From: Diplocloster modestus | GTDB lineage: Bacteria; Bacillota; Clostridia; Lachnospirales; Lachnospiraceae | NCBI RefSeq assembly: GCF_019042245.1 | Contig: NZ_JAHQCX010000019.1 | Span: forward strand, 49,349-113,348 | Direction of reading: 5' to 3' | DNA: 64,000 nucleotides | In this document: piece by piece, positions 43,688 to 51,780 of the stretch | How the letters are laid out: each line of letters opens with the position of its first letter | Numbering within the stretch: position 1 is the first letter of the stretch | Program-made: the position numbers and the translations under genes | The notes under the pieces: generated by a model | Seen by the model: the letters and a program-made list of their open reading frames with translations, nothing else | What the model was told of the DNA's origin: nothing | The model's database searches: none

Positions 43688-44743
43688 TTACGGTTTGACC
43701 ACCGTCGTTTGCTCCACCGGCACCTTGTCGATGGTTCCGTAACACTTGGTGGTGACAGGACCGCCCTGGGAACTGTAAAGGGTCATGACCACATTGTTGT
43801 CGGGATAGACCTTGAGTGTGTAGGGAATGGGATTTTCAAAGGTATCGCTCTCGGAATACCGTTCATCAAATTTATAGAGCATCGCGCCGCTTGAGAGATC
43901 ATAGAGCCCGAAGGCCACCCGCACATCGGCGACCACATTTTTTCCGGCGGAGTCAATTTCACTTTTTCCGTCCACGATACCGCCCAATATGCCGTTCATC
44001 TGGAAGTAGCCGCTCATATCGCCATCGGTCATGGGCATGTCAAAGGCCCACCACATGGCCGCGGCTTCACTGTTTTTCTCAAAGGGTTCCTCATTGTCCA
44101 GGTCGTACACCTGACCCAGCAGCGCCTCCATCATCGCTTTTTCCTCGGAGGACATTTCCTCGTATTCGCTGCCGCCGTTGACGATGGCTTCCATCATCTC
44201 CTCTTCATCCTTCTCATAGGGGGAGAGTTCAAAGAGAAACCGGTCGTTCTGGAACCAGCCGTCGGTGTCGTAATCCACGCTGCCGCCCTGAGCGGTGAGC
44301 AGGGCGCTCAGGCCACCCATGTCGGCGCTGTAATCAAAGCCGAACTCGCCGAAGTAGGGGCCGAACATATCCTTGCCCACATGGGAGGCTGAAAGATTCA
44401 CGTTGTAGGTGGCGGTACACAGACCCATAGCGTCAATTTCATCCGTATCTTTAATGGTGATGGTCCACACATACCCCTCGTTGGGAGCGTTTTGCCACTC
44501 ATACTCCAGCCGCTCCTCGTAGCTCGCACCCTCGGGCAGCGGCGCCAACGGGCGGGGCTGCCCGCTGGGGGTGGTTCCGGTGTGGCTTTTCTCTGTAATG
44601 CCGTCCTCGGACACGGCGGATTTTTCGGCGCCTCTCGCCTCCAGCACCTCGCGGGTTTTGCTCTGTACCGCTTCCTTGAGACCGCAGCCGCTCAGTGAAA
44701 ACAGGAGCGCGGCCGCCAACAGCAGGGAAAACCATCGTTTCAT
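43688..44743 (-). CDS. Large lipoprotein of unknown function
   Basis: 351 residues. Lipoprotein signal LLFSLSGC, cysteine near residue 20, then a Ser/Thr-rich linker. The mature domain is acidic and aromatic (WQNAPNEGYVWTITIKDTDEID; PYFGEFGFDYSADMGGL; a Glu/Met-rich helix MMEAIVNGGSEYEEMSSEEKA in part) with a beta-rich end (VRVAFGLYDLSSGAMLYKFDERYSE; LKVYPDNNVVMTLYSSQGG). GGAAGGAGA fixes ATG 44743; the six upstream codons are unlikely. Exposed on the outer face of the membrane. No family recognised. Confidence 0.72.
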   Translation of the reverse strand: MKRWFSLLLAAALLFSLSGCGLKEAVQSKTREVLEARGAEKSAVSEDGITEKSHTGTTPSGQPRPLAPLPEGASYEERLEYEWQNAPNEGYVWTITIKDTDEIDAMGLCTATYNVNLSASHVGKDMFGPYFGEFGFDYSADMGGLSALLTAQGGSVDYDTDGWFQNDRFLFELSPYEKDEEEMMEAIVNGGSEYEEMSSEEKAMMEALLGQVYDLDNEEPFEKNSEAAAMWWAFDMPMTDGDMSGYFQMNGILGGIVDGKSEIDSAGKNVVADVRVAFGLYDLSSGAMLYKFDERYSESDTFENPIPYTLKVYPDNNVVMTLYSSQGGPVTTKCYGTIDKVPVEQTTVVKP

Positions 44744-44782
44744 AAAACCATCTCCTTCCACTATTTCTGCTCGTACCGGGAT

Positions 44783-45394
44783 TTAGGAGAGGAAGGCCCC
44801 TCCCAGATAACCGGTGACGGCCTCCAGCACCCATCCGCTCACAAAGTACAGGATAACTGCCAGTACCAGCCCGATGATCATAAAAATCAGCATGGCTTTG
44901 GCATAGTGCTTGCGGTTGAGATTCTTCGACGCAAAAGCCATGACGATGCAGGCGATCAGGCCGACAACAGGAATGGCGAACAAAATGGAGGTCAGGATAA
45001 AGCTGCCGGTGGACATGACCGCATATTTCCCGGTGGGCGGCGTATCAGCTGCCGATGGAGCAGGTATGTAGGCAGGCGCCTGCTGCTGTGGATAGGCAGG
45101 CGCTGGCTGTTGCTGCGGATAGGCAGGCGCCTGTTGCTGCGGATAGGCAGGCGCCGGCTGTTGCTGCGGATAGGCAGATGTCGCCTGTTGCTGCGAATAG
45201 GCAGGCGCCGGCTGTTGGGACGTGTAGACAGGCTCGGCGGGTGGCTGAGCCGTTTGGGACTGCGGCATTGTTTGGGCCGCGGCGCCCGTCATCACCGGCT
45301 CCGGCTGTGCGGCGCTGCCCATGGGGTTACCGCAGGAGGTACAAAATTTTATGCCATCAGGGACATTTGTCCCACATTCGGTACAAAAAGCCAT
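44783..45394 (-). CDS. Zinc-ribbon membrane protein with Pro/Gln/Tyr repeat linker
   Basis: 203 residues. Ribbon C4, C7, C18, C21 (MAFCTECGTNVPDGIKFCTSCG). A linker of about 85 residues is built of AYPQQQPAPAYPQQQAP units, then two to three membrane helices (GSFILTSILFAIPVVGLIACIVMAF; AKAMLIFMIIGLVLAVILYFVSGW). Same layout as 34291-34815. Its repeats resemble the low-complexity linkers of proteins that form flexible tethers. Stop is 40 bases before the lipoprotein start. Function unknown. Confidence 0.8.
   Translation of the reverse strand: MAFCTECGTNVPDGIKFCTSCGNPMGSAAQPEPVMTGAAAQTMPQSQTAQPPAEPVYTSQQPAPAYSQQQATSAYPQQQPAPAYPQQQAPAYPQQQPAPAYPQQQAPAYIPAPSAADTPPTGKYAVMSTGSFILTSILFAIPVVGLIACIVMAFASKNLNRKHYAKAMLIFMIIGLVLAVILYFVSGWVLEAVTGYLGGAFLS
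45060..45230. repeat. Degenerate DNA tandem repeat encoding the PAYPQQQ linker
   Basis: About six to seven copies of a 21-30 base unit containing TGCGGATAGGCAGGCGCC (plus strand). Copy number is likely to vary between strains through slippage. Confidence 0.8.
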
Positions 45395-45429
45395 GAAACG
45401 CTCTCCTCTCTATATGTATATATTTTCTG

Positions 45430-45840
45430 TTATTTCATACGGGTATAGGTCGCTCCGTCAAAGGTCAGGGTGTCGCCGTCCAGGGAATATGGGATGATAT
45501 CACTCTCCTTCGCAAGCCCAAACATGGCGCTGACCGTGACCTCCATTTCGGTGTCGCTTTTGATTTTGTACTCGATGGACATGAGCATATCCAGACCCGC
45601 CATCGCATCCTTAGCATCCTTCGAGTCCCCGTCGGACAGGCTCGCCAGCACATCCTCGGTGAGCCCGTACCGGAGCTTGCCGTCCTTGGTGAACTCGATG
45701 CCGAGTCCATAATCGGTTTCAGTCTCCTCATCCACCGCATGCCAGACGCCAACAATGTCTTTTTTCGGATTTTTGCCGCCGCAGGCGGTAAGGGACAGGA
45801 TCACCAGCAGGGCAAGCGCCAAAGCAAAAACTTTTTTCAT
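45430..45840 (-). CDS. Small lipoprotein (lipocalin-like or META-like domain possible)
   Basis: 136 residues. Lipoprotein signal VILSLTAC with cysteine near residue 20. The mature part begins GKNPKKDIVGVWHAVDEETETDYG and ends SLDGDTLTFDGATYTRMK, a layout (GxW start, antiparallel strands, closing D-x-L-T-x-x-G) often seen in lipocalin-like DUFs of Gram-positive lipoproteins. It would bind a small hydrophobic ligand or serve as an envelope sensor; this is inference. Family not certain. Confidence 0.72.
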   Translation of the reverse strand: MKKVFALALALLVILSLTACGGKNPKKDIVGVWHAVDEETETDYGLGIEFTKDGKLRYGLTEDVLASLSDGDSKDAKDAMAGLDMLMSIEYKIKSDTEMEVTVSAMFGLAKESDIIPYSLDGDTLTFDGATYTRMK

Positions 45841-45932
45841 CTTTTTTCCTCCTTCATTCGTCAGGTTCTCCGTCAGGTGTTGACGGAGATTCTGTAAAAC
45901 GGATTCTTCTCCTTAGTTTCCTCCTGCTGGCA

Positions 45933-46988
45933 CTACATCCTTGCGCCGCAGGAGCCGCAGAACTTTGTACCGGGCTCGTTTTTTGCGCCGCACTGTCCGC
46001 AGAATACAGGCTTGGTCTCAGCTCGCGCCGGAGCGGGAGCTGCTGCCGGAGACGGTGCGGGAGCTGTGCCCGCCGCAGCATAGGACGGCTGGGAGGGCTC
46101 TTCTTTTCCCTTCTGGAACAGCTCCTTAAACTTGGCGGACAGGCCGCACAGCTTGCTGTAAAGATCAAAGGTAATCTGGGTATTCGGCGCGACCCCCATA
46201 TAGACGGTCATCATCTGAATCATGATGTAGCTGTCCACCAGCGCGTACTTCACCACCCAGGCAATCAGGCAGGCCAGCAGGAACGCCGCTAGCGGGCTCC
46301 ATCCCAGAACCTTAAAGAGAAGACCGATCGGCACGAAGATGCCCAGGGCCACGACCACCATCAGCAGAATCACCTTGAGCATTGTTTTGGCCGCGCTGCC
46401 CAGCAGCGGCTTCCAGTTCTGGGCGTAGATCACCACACCGTCGGCCGCGCTTTTGAACGCACCCTGTTCCTTTTGATAAAAGGTGTAGCCCAGACAGCAC
46501 TCATCCACATAGCCGAGGGAGATGCTGACGAAAAATTGCGCCAGCCCGGTGACGGCGCCCATACCGGGAATGAAGTCGAGGGCGTTTCCCACCTTGCCCA
46601 CCGCCTTCTGAATCTGCTTGACAGCGGCGCTTACCAGCTTATCCACGGCGAAGTAGATGTTGGAGGTGAGAAACCTTTTGGTGACCTGGGCCTTGCCGTA
46701 GGCCACCTGATTGTCGGGAATCCGGCCGGTGGTGACCGCTTCGGCGATCACAGCGATATGTCCCGCCTTGACCAGATAACCTAAGTAGTGCATGATGACG
46801 AATCGGATGAAGCCGGTGCCGAAAATCCAGATGATAAAGGTGACGATCATCCCGCCCTCTCCAAACAGCCAGCCGATTCCCATGAGGATGGCGAAGAGCA
46901 GCGCGGACAGCAGGACCGTGAGTCCGCCCAGAGCCAGCTTCGCTATGTTAAAGGGCATGGTCTTATGAAAAATCTCTTTTGCAGTCAT
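45933..46988 (-). CDS. Polytopic membrane protein with C-terminal zinc ribbon
   Basis: 351 residues. About five to six membrane helices, two at the start (LGGLTVLLSALLFAILMGIGWLF; IVTFIIWIFGTGFIRFVIM) and two or three in 195-260 (TMLKVILLMVVVALGIFVPIGLLF; LAAFLLACLIAWVVKYALV). FIPGMGAVTGLAQFFVSIS and DECCLGYTFY recall choline-transporter-like membrane folds, without certainty. A Pro/Ala-rich linker and a ribbon (CGQCGAKNEPGTKFCGSCG) end the protein, so the ribbon is cytoplasmic. It starts 12 bases after the 47001 gene. Function unknown. Confidence 0.75.
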   Translation of the reverse strand: MTAKEIFHKTMPFNIAKLALGGLTVLLSALLFAILMGIGWLFGEGGMIVTFIIWIFGTGFIRFVIMHYLGYLVKAGHIAVIAEAVTTGRIPDNQVAYGKAQVTKRFLTSNIYFAVDKLVSAAVKQIQKAVGKVGNALDFIPGMGAVTGLAQFFVSISLGYVDECCLGYTFYQKEQGAFKSAADGVVIYAQNWKPLLGSAAKTMLKVILLMVVVALGIFVPIGLLFKVLGWSPLAAFLLACLIAWVVKYALVDSYIMIQMMTVYMGVAPNTQITFDLYSKLCGLSAKFKELFQKGKEEPSQPSYAAAGTAPAPSPAAAPAPARAETKPVFCGQCGAKNEPGTKFCGSCGARM

Positions 46989-47000
46989 CAGATTTCCTCC

Positions 47001-47705
47001 TTATTCCTTCTTTGCGCCGCATTCAGGGCAGAACTTTACTCCGGGGCCGATTTCGGTCCCGCACGCCGGGCAGGTTACCTTCTCCGGCTCGGCGGGAATT
47101 ACAGGCGCTTCCAGCTTCGCGCCGCACTCGCAGCAGAACTTGGTGCCAGGGGCGTTGGCCGCGCCGCAGGACGGACAGGTCATACCGGCAGGTACGGGGG
47201 CGGGTGCTTCCAGTTTCGCGCCGCACCCGCAGCAGAACTTGGTGCCGGGGGCGTTTGCCGCGCCGCAAACCGGGCAGGTCATACCCGTGGGAGCGGGGGC
47301 GGGCGCTTCCAGCTTATTGCCGCATCCGCAGCAGAACCTGGTATCGGGTGCGTTGGCCGCACCGCAGGATGGGCAGGTGATACCGGCGGGAACAGCAGGT
47401 GTTTCAGGGACTGCTGCTGCTTTGGCCGCCTCGTTCTCCGCCTTGATGCGGTCGATCTCCGCCTGGGCCTCGACTGCCGCGTCATAGTGAGACTTAGCCC
47501 CTTGACAGAATTCCAGTACCTCTGGGTCCGCCTTGCCATCCTGTGCAAACCGTTCGTAGTAGAACGCCCCGATCTTCTTCAGTTCTTCACCAGCCGCCTC
47601 AGTTTCCGCCTTGATTTTACTGCCCAGCTTGTTGGTTTCAATTGCGTCCCCCGTCCTGTCGCCGATGTTTTTCGCCATTTCGCCTAATTTGTCAAAAAAC
47701 GCCAT
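47001..47705 (-). CDS. Coiled-coil protein with four tandem zinc ribbons
   Basis: 234 residues. A helical charged region (about 1-95; LGSKIKAETEAAGEELKKIG, AQAEIDRIKAENEAAKAAAV) is followed by four ribbons, of which three are nearly identical (CPSCGAANAPDTRFCCGCG, CPVCGAANAPGTKFCCGCG, CPSCGAANAPGTKFCCECG) and the last is CPACGTEIGPGVKFCPECG. Ala/Pro linkers (KLEAPAPAPTGMT) join them. The DNA repeats are close to identical, so the ribbon number probably changes by recombination. Parallels 38441-39019. Confidence 0.8.
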   Translation of the reverse strand: MAFFDKLGEMAKNIGDRTGDAIETNKLGSKIKAETEAAGEELKKIGAFYYERFAQDGKADPEVLEFCQGAKSHYDAAVEAQAEIDRIKAENEAAKAAAVPETPAVPAGITCPSCGAANAPDTRFCCGCGNKLEAPAPAPTGMTCPVCGAANAPGTKFCCGCGAKLEAPAPVPAGMTCPSCGAANAPGTKFCCECGAKLEAPVIPAEPEKVTCPACGTEIGPGVKFCPECGAKKE

Positions 47706-47733
47706 ATTATGCTCCTCCTTTTTTGTACTCTAG

Positions 47734-48147
47734 TCAACTGTTAATAGAACCCTTCATTCCCAACCTTTCTTCCCCATTGCTCTCAAACATAACCTCGCCA
47801 ATGGGCCGGCCGCATCGGACACAGTAATCGTTACCGGTGGGAACGGGACATCCGCAGAGGGGGCAGTACCGGGGCTTGCTCTTGTAGGGGGCGCACTCGA
47901 TGCACTTCATCTCGTCGATGTTGTATGCCTCGTCCCGAATCCATTTCCCGCACTGGGAGCAGCCGTTGAAGTAGGGCTTCGCCTCCTGCCACGCAAGCCT
48001 CAGTTCTTCCTCCGGGATATTCGCCCGGATGGGGCCGGTGGTGTAGACCGGGGTACCGGACACCTCGCAGTAAAAGCAGTATCGCCTGCCGAGGGGCGTG
48101 TCGCCCACCACCTGATATTTGCTGGTGGGATGTAGCTTTTCAAACAT
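47734..48147 (-). CDS. Zinc-binding island protein, short YCDxC-family relative
   Basis: 137 residues. RYCFYCEVSGTPVY at about 22-35 resembles the FYCDxC opening of the other family members. The helix LAWQEAKPYF precedes CSQCGKWIRDEA, and CIEC, CPLCG and CVRCG pairs complete two further zinc sites. No membrane segment. This is the first gene of the long leftward run 48147 to 34291. The palindromes at 48237-48329 lie just upstream. Confidence 0.75.
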   Translation of the reverse strand: MFEKLHPTSKYQVVGDTPLGRRYCFYCEVSGTPVYTTGPIRANIPEEELRLAWQEAKPYFNGCSQCGKWIRDEAYNIDEMKCIECAPYKSKPRYCPLCGCPVPTGNDYCVRCGRPIGEVMFESNGEERLGMKGSINS

Positions 48148-48236
48148 TATTTCCCCTCCCCTGTTCCTTTTCTAACCGATCCTAAAAAATGGGTTTTTCC
48201 ATTTATTATTTTTGCACACAGAGGTCCGTCCTGGCT

Positions 48237-48329
48237 ATCGTACCAAGTATGATTTTCGTCTAAAAAGCCTATCATACCTGGTATGATTTTATAAAAAACG
48301 CAAAAAAGCCATATCATACTTAGTATGAT
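48237..48329. promoter_or_regulatory. Three copies of palindrome ATCATAC-N3-GTATGAT
   Basis: Sites at 48237-48253 (one arm mismatch), 48271-48287 (perfect) and 48313-48329 (perfect). The 7-base arms are conserved while the 3-base centres differ (CAA, CTG, TTA). They lie between the stop of the LuxR receptor gene and the start of the first gene of the long zinc-ribbon operon. Centre spacings are 34 and 42 bases. Likely operators, though two also look like terminator stems on the minus strand. Confidence 0.65.
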
Positions 48330-48334
48330 ACGGC
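48302..48334 (-). terminator. Terminator of the LuxR receptor operon (overlaps a palindrome)
   Basis: On the minus strand GCCGTATCATAC pairs with GTATGATATGGC around TAA with one wobble, followed by six T. It is 35 bases past the receptor gene stop. Confidence 0.6.
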
Positions 48335-48368
48335 CTCGAAAACCCTTATAAACAGCGCTTTTTTCGTA

Positions 48369-49967
48369 TCAGAGGAGTCGATCCTCCAAACCGCTCTTTT
48401 TTATCAGTTCGGCATACAAGGTGAGTTCATCCTTTGATGTAATTCCTAATTTTGCATAGATATGACCGTTGTGCGTCTTAAGCGTACTCATGCTGATATA
48501 CATGAAAGATAGAATTTCATCGACCGATTTCCCCGCGGCATAGTGACGGAATATCTTCCTTTCCGTTTGTGTCAGCGTCCCGATCCGCGCGATGAAGTCG
48601 CCAAACAGATCGTCTGGGAGAGGGGTGTCCTTGGAACGCTGCTCCCGGATCTTATCAATAATGAGGTCGATCTCAAGAATATTCGTTTTTTCCGGCAGTC
48701 CGTCGTCGGCCTCTGACATCAGTTTGTCCGTGATAGGCTTTGCGTACCGCATTGACAAAATGACAGATGCAACGATGCCTACCGCCATTAGCGCGAACAA
48801 CAGCAGTGCAATACGAAAGCTCGACGCATTTTTCGCGGCGTCGAAATCCGCTTTCGGCACAATCGCTGCCGCCGTAAAGCTCTGCGAGGCAAACGGTGAA
48901 TCATCCGGGTAAAGGCGGATATTCGCGGAAAGTCCAATAAAAGAACCGCCGCCTAAAATAGAGTAGCAAGTCAGACCTTTGTCCGCTCCCGCGGTTTTTA
49001 GTAAAGTTCCCTTTGGAAGCGTTCCATAAACCGTCGCATTGCCCGCGAGCAGCGCGGTGTCCATCATCAGTCCGCCGTCCCCGTTATTTGCAAGCAGAAG
49101 CGCCATCCTCGGATATTTGCCGGAGTTGCTCGAATTATGGCGCAGCATAAAGTTCATCTGGCTGACCTCAAAGCCGCAAACTCCGAACGCCCGTCCGTCA
49201 TTGCCGATCAGGGGGACACTGCAGGTCATCGTGTTTTCGTCCAGATTGCGCAGAGCGCCTTCAGGACACCAGTAGACTAGGCGGGAAGCCGGCAGTGAAG
49301 GGTTTGCTTGATACGCTGCGAGAGGTTCGCTCCAGAACCGGCAGTTCTCCACATCATATTCCAAATCCCATTTCGACTGCATATATAGCTCGCCCTTGGT
49401 GGCCAGTTCAGAGGAGCCGCGCAGGAGGAGCTGCCAGTCCGCGTTGCCGCCGTTGGCACTCGGCTCGTTGTTGCGTATGTAGAGCCCGGCCTTGGAATAC
49501 TTCGCGCCGGGAAGGTCGGGACCCACCGTCGCGTCCAGCGCGAAGAACGCGCCCGTGCAATCCGTACCGTCAAGCGCGTGGATCAGCGACGGCAGCTGAT
49601 CTTCCACAAGGCCGTGCAGGATTTCGGGGTTTGTTTTCAAATCAGTCACAGTGAGGTCCTGTGCCTTCAGCTGGTCTTCTATACCGGCGGATAAACTTTC
49701 CGACAGGCGCACCGCCAGCGCGGAGGCTTTCCCGAACTGGCTCTCGACGCTTTCGGAAAGATAGTACAGCTCATTTCCAAGAAATTTCTCGCTGTCGGTG
49801 GCTTCCCGGCTGAACATCCCGGTCACAGACAGCAAAAGCATAGTTCCCGACAGGATGGTCAAGGTAAGAATCAGCTGGAAAGCAAGCAGCCGGCGCCGCA
49901 TGGTTATAGTCCCGCCCCGGAAGGATAACGGTATGTTCCGCAAAAAAAATTTAACTTTTCCCACCAT
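48369..49967 (-). CDS. Membrane-anchored LuxR-type regulator with extracytoplasmic sensor domain
   Basis: 532 residues. TM1 is at about 25-50 (LLAFQLILTLTILSGTMLLLSV). An extracytoplasmic domain covers about 50-385, with dCache-like features (LYIRNNEPSANGGNADWQLLL; WSEPLAAYQ; FGVCGFEVSQMNFML). TM2 is at about 387-408 (IALLLFALMAVGIVASVIL), then an acidic linker and a GerE/LuxR helix-turn-helix at 465-527 (LTQTERKIFRHYAAGKSVDEI, STLKTHNGHIYAKLGI). A single chain thus senses outside and binds DNA inside. It starts 14 bases after the stop of the solute-binding lipoprotein. A likely regulator of the island. Confidence 0.85.
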   Translation of the reverse strand: MVGKVKFFLRNIPLSFRGGTITMRRRLLAFQLILTLTILSGTMLLLSVTGMFSREATDSEKFLGNELYYLSESVESQFGKASALAVRLSESLSAGIEDQLKAQDLTVTDLKTNPEILHGLVEDQLPSLIHALDGTDCTGAFFALDATVGPDLPGAKYSKAGLYIRNNEPSANGGNADWQLLLRGSSELATKGELYMQSKWDLEYDVENCRFWSEPLAAYQANPSLPASRLVYWCPEGALRNLDENTMTCSVPLIGNDGRAFGVCGFEVSQMNFMLRHNSSNSGKYPRMALLLANNGDGGLMMDTALLAGNATVYGTLPKGTLLKTAGADKGLTCYSILGGGSFIGLSANIRLYPDDSPFASQSFTAAAIVPKADFDAAKNASSFRIALLLFALMAVGIVASVILSMRYAKPITDKLMSEADDGLPEKTNILEIDLIIDKIREQRSKDTPLPDDLFGDFIARIGTLTQTERKIFRHYAAGKSVDEILSFMYISMSTLKTHNGHIYAKLGITSKDELTLYAELIKKSGLEDRLL

Positions 49968-49981
49968 CCTGTTTCACCCTC

Positions 49982-51370
49982 TTACTGTCTGTAATTCGAC
50001 ACGAATTCACCTTGCGCGTTTTCTGAAACGGCCGCAAATGCCGCGTCCGCGTCCTGCGTTTTCCGCAATTCTTTATATCCCCGTTTTGCGTCCTCCACGA
50101 AAGCCTGTATCTGTTTGACATACTCGGTCTGCAAGCCGTCAAAGCCGTCGAACACGGGCGGGAAGTAAAAAGCGTGGGTCTTTTGCATACCGGCCGCGAC
50201 AATCAGCGTCTTTTCCACGAGAGGGTTTTCGATTTCGGGCAGGCTTCCCGCGACCACCTCGTCAAAGGCTTTCTGTGTGACGGGCATATAGCCGGTGACT
50301 GCCGTAAAAGTCAGGTTTTGCTCCGGCGCGGTGAACCATTTTAGGAACAGCCCCGCCGCATACTCTCTCTCGGGAGTGGATTTCGTCACGCAAATGCCGC
50401 CGCCCCTCTGAAAGACCGTTTTTTTACCGCCCTCGAACACGGGATAGGGCAATACATCGAACACCACGTCCTCCTTGGTGTTATCGGGATACGTGACCTT
50501 GGTCGGGAAGAAGAACGCGCCTGCCGAGGTGGAGGTGGCGCAGACGATATCCCCCGTGATGGCGAGGTGGTTGGCATAGTCGTTGAAAATCGCTGTGCCT
50601 CCCTTGACGGCAGGGGTGTAGTAGCTGTCGAAGATCCGCTGGAAAGCGGGGGCGGAAAGATTGAGTTTTCCATTTTTGACAATTTCGCCGCCCAGCTGCT
50701 GAAAACCTATCATAGAGTAATTGAAAAGGCCGTCAGGGTAATAAAACATCTTGCCGTCGTTCGGTATGTCCGGTGTTACGGCGTCCGTCCATTCGAAGTA
50801 TTTGACCGCCGCGTCCGCAAGTCCCTCAAAGGTGCCGAGGCTATCAATCGTAACCCCGGTTTCCGACGCGAAGCGGTCAAAGATAGTGCGGTTGAGGTAG
50901 AGAACCTCGGTGGACTTTGCCACAGGCAGAAGGTAAAGGGTATCGCCGCCGAGTCTGCCTTCCTCTAAAAACTGCGGTACGAACGCGGCAAGCTCCTGCG
51001 GTGAAAACTGTACGCCTAAATCCGAGAGTACGCCCAGATCGGCCAGCGTTACCGCCGCTTTGGGATAGACCACCGCCAGATCGGGCAGCGCGGGCGCGCC
51101 GGGGTCTTTTTTGGCGGCGGCCACAAGCTGTTCGTTGATGACGGAGGCATTGGCGATGTACTCCACCTTGACGGTGATACCGTTCTTAGCGCCCACCGTG
51201 CTGTTGAACTCAGTCACGAGCGTATCAAAAGTGGCCTGCATATTCTCGACATAGGTATGCCAGATGGTCAGCGTGACGGGGTTTTGAGGGTTCGGTTTAC
51301 CCGGCTGCCCGCAGGCCGTAAGACCCAGCGTGAGCAGGATGGTTAAAATAAGGGTAATAAATTTTCTCAT
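49982..51370 (-). CDS. Orphan extracellular solute-binding lipoprotein (family 1)
   Basis: 462 residues. Lipoprotein signal LTLGLTAC (cysteine near 20). The mature start VTLTIWHTYVENMQATFDTLVTEFN and segments DLAVVYPKAA, VLYLNRTIFDRFASETG, YPDGLFNYSMIGFQQLGGEIV and AAGLFLKWFTAPEQNLTFTAVTGYMPVT are typical of CUT1 sugar-binding proteins. Start ATG 51370 has CAGGAGAAAACCTTT upstream. No ABC permease or ATPase is encoded in the island. It lies 14 bases upstream of the membrane LuxR receptor gene, so it may present its ligand to that receptor rather than feed a transporter. Confidence 0.88.
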   Translation of the reverse strand: MRKFITLILTILLTLGLTACGQPGKPNPQNPVTLTIWHTYVENMQATFDTLVTEFNSTVGAKNGITVKVEYIANASVINEQLVAAAKKDPGAPALPDLAVVYPKAAVTLADLGVLSDLGVQFSPQELAAFVPQFLEEGRLGGDTLYLLPVAKSTEVLYLNRTIFDRFASETGVTIDSLGTFEGLADAAVKYFEWTDAVTPDIPNDGKMFYYPDGLFNYSMIGFQQLGGEIVKNGKLNLSAPAFQRIFDSYYTPAVKGGTAIFNDYANHLAITGDIVCATSTSAGAFFFPTKVTYPDNTKEDVVFDVLPYPVFEGGKKTVFQRGGGICVTKSTPEREYAAGLFLKWFTAPEQNLTFTAVTGYMPVTQKAFDEVVAGSLPEIENPLVEKTLIVAAGMQKTHAFYFPPVFDGFDGLQTEYVKQIQAFVEDAKRGYKELRKTQDADAAFAAVSENAQGEFVSNYRQ

Positions 51371-51414
51371 AAAGGTTTTCTCCTGTTTTGCGATTGTGCG
51401 CGCCGGTGTTTTTT

Positions 51415-51780
51415 TCATTCTTTATCGTCCCCCCTCCCTTGTTTCGCCCGGCAGTCCGGGCAGAGGGGGATGTCCTCAAACTCGTCCAGACAATCCTCAC
51501 AGACAACCTTTCCGCATTCCGCACATCGGGTAAAATGGTATAACGCCTGCCGGTTGGCCCGTTCATAAGCGTCCTCATACTCCGTCTGCCACAGGAGCCT
51601 TTGGAGCGGGGGCAGCTCGGCATCATCCCTAACCTCGCCGGCGCCGGAAAACGGGGTGGTGGGCGCCTGATAGCCCGTGCCGCAGTAATCGCAGTAAAAT
51701 GTGAAGCGGAACGTCTTGTTGTCTGATTCATTCCTGAAACGTTTTGTTAAAGGGGGCAGTAATTTTTCTCCATGTCCCAT
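51415..51780 (-). CDS. Zinc-binding protein of the island's YCDxC family (short member)
   Basis: 121 residues. It reads RFRNESDNKTFRFTFYCDYC, then a Pro-rich spacer, the helix WQTEYEDAYERANRQA, and HFTRCAECGKVVCEDC with CPDC near the end. This gives two zinc sites. Start ATG 51780, 6 bases after GGAGG; the ATG two codons upstream touches the Shine-Dalgarno and is less likely. The start overlaps the end of the next gene upstream by 53 bases, so the two are coupled. Cytoplasmic; function unknown. Confidence 0.75.
   Translation of the reverse strand: MGHGEKLLPPLTKRFRNESDNKTFRFTFYCDYCGTGYQAPTTPFSGAGEVRDDAELPPLQRLLWQTEYEDAYERANRQALYHFTRCAECGKVVCEDCLDEFEDIPLCPDCRAKQGRGDDKE

Noticed and set aside
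42360..43745. 461-codon minus-strand ORF in another frame of the 813-residue island gene
   Set aside because: Arg/Gly/Ala-rich composition typical of an alternative frame in high-G+C DNA; the zinc-ribbon/TPR frame is clearly the coding one.
45060..45230. Regular repeats that could suggest a CRISPR array
   Set aside because: Units are direct tandem copies without unique spacers and are read in frame as a protein linker; no cas genes in the window.
44906..45448. Plus-strand ORF with Arg/Leu repeats opposite the PAYPQQQ linker
   Set aside because: Reverse translation of the repeat DNA; repetitive LLLRIGRR units without other features.
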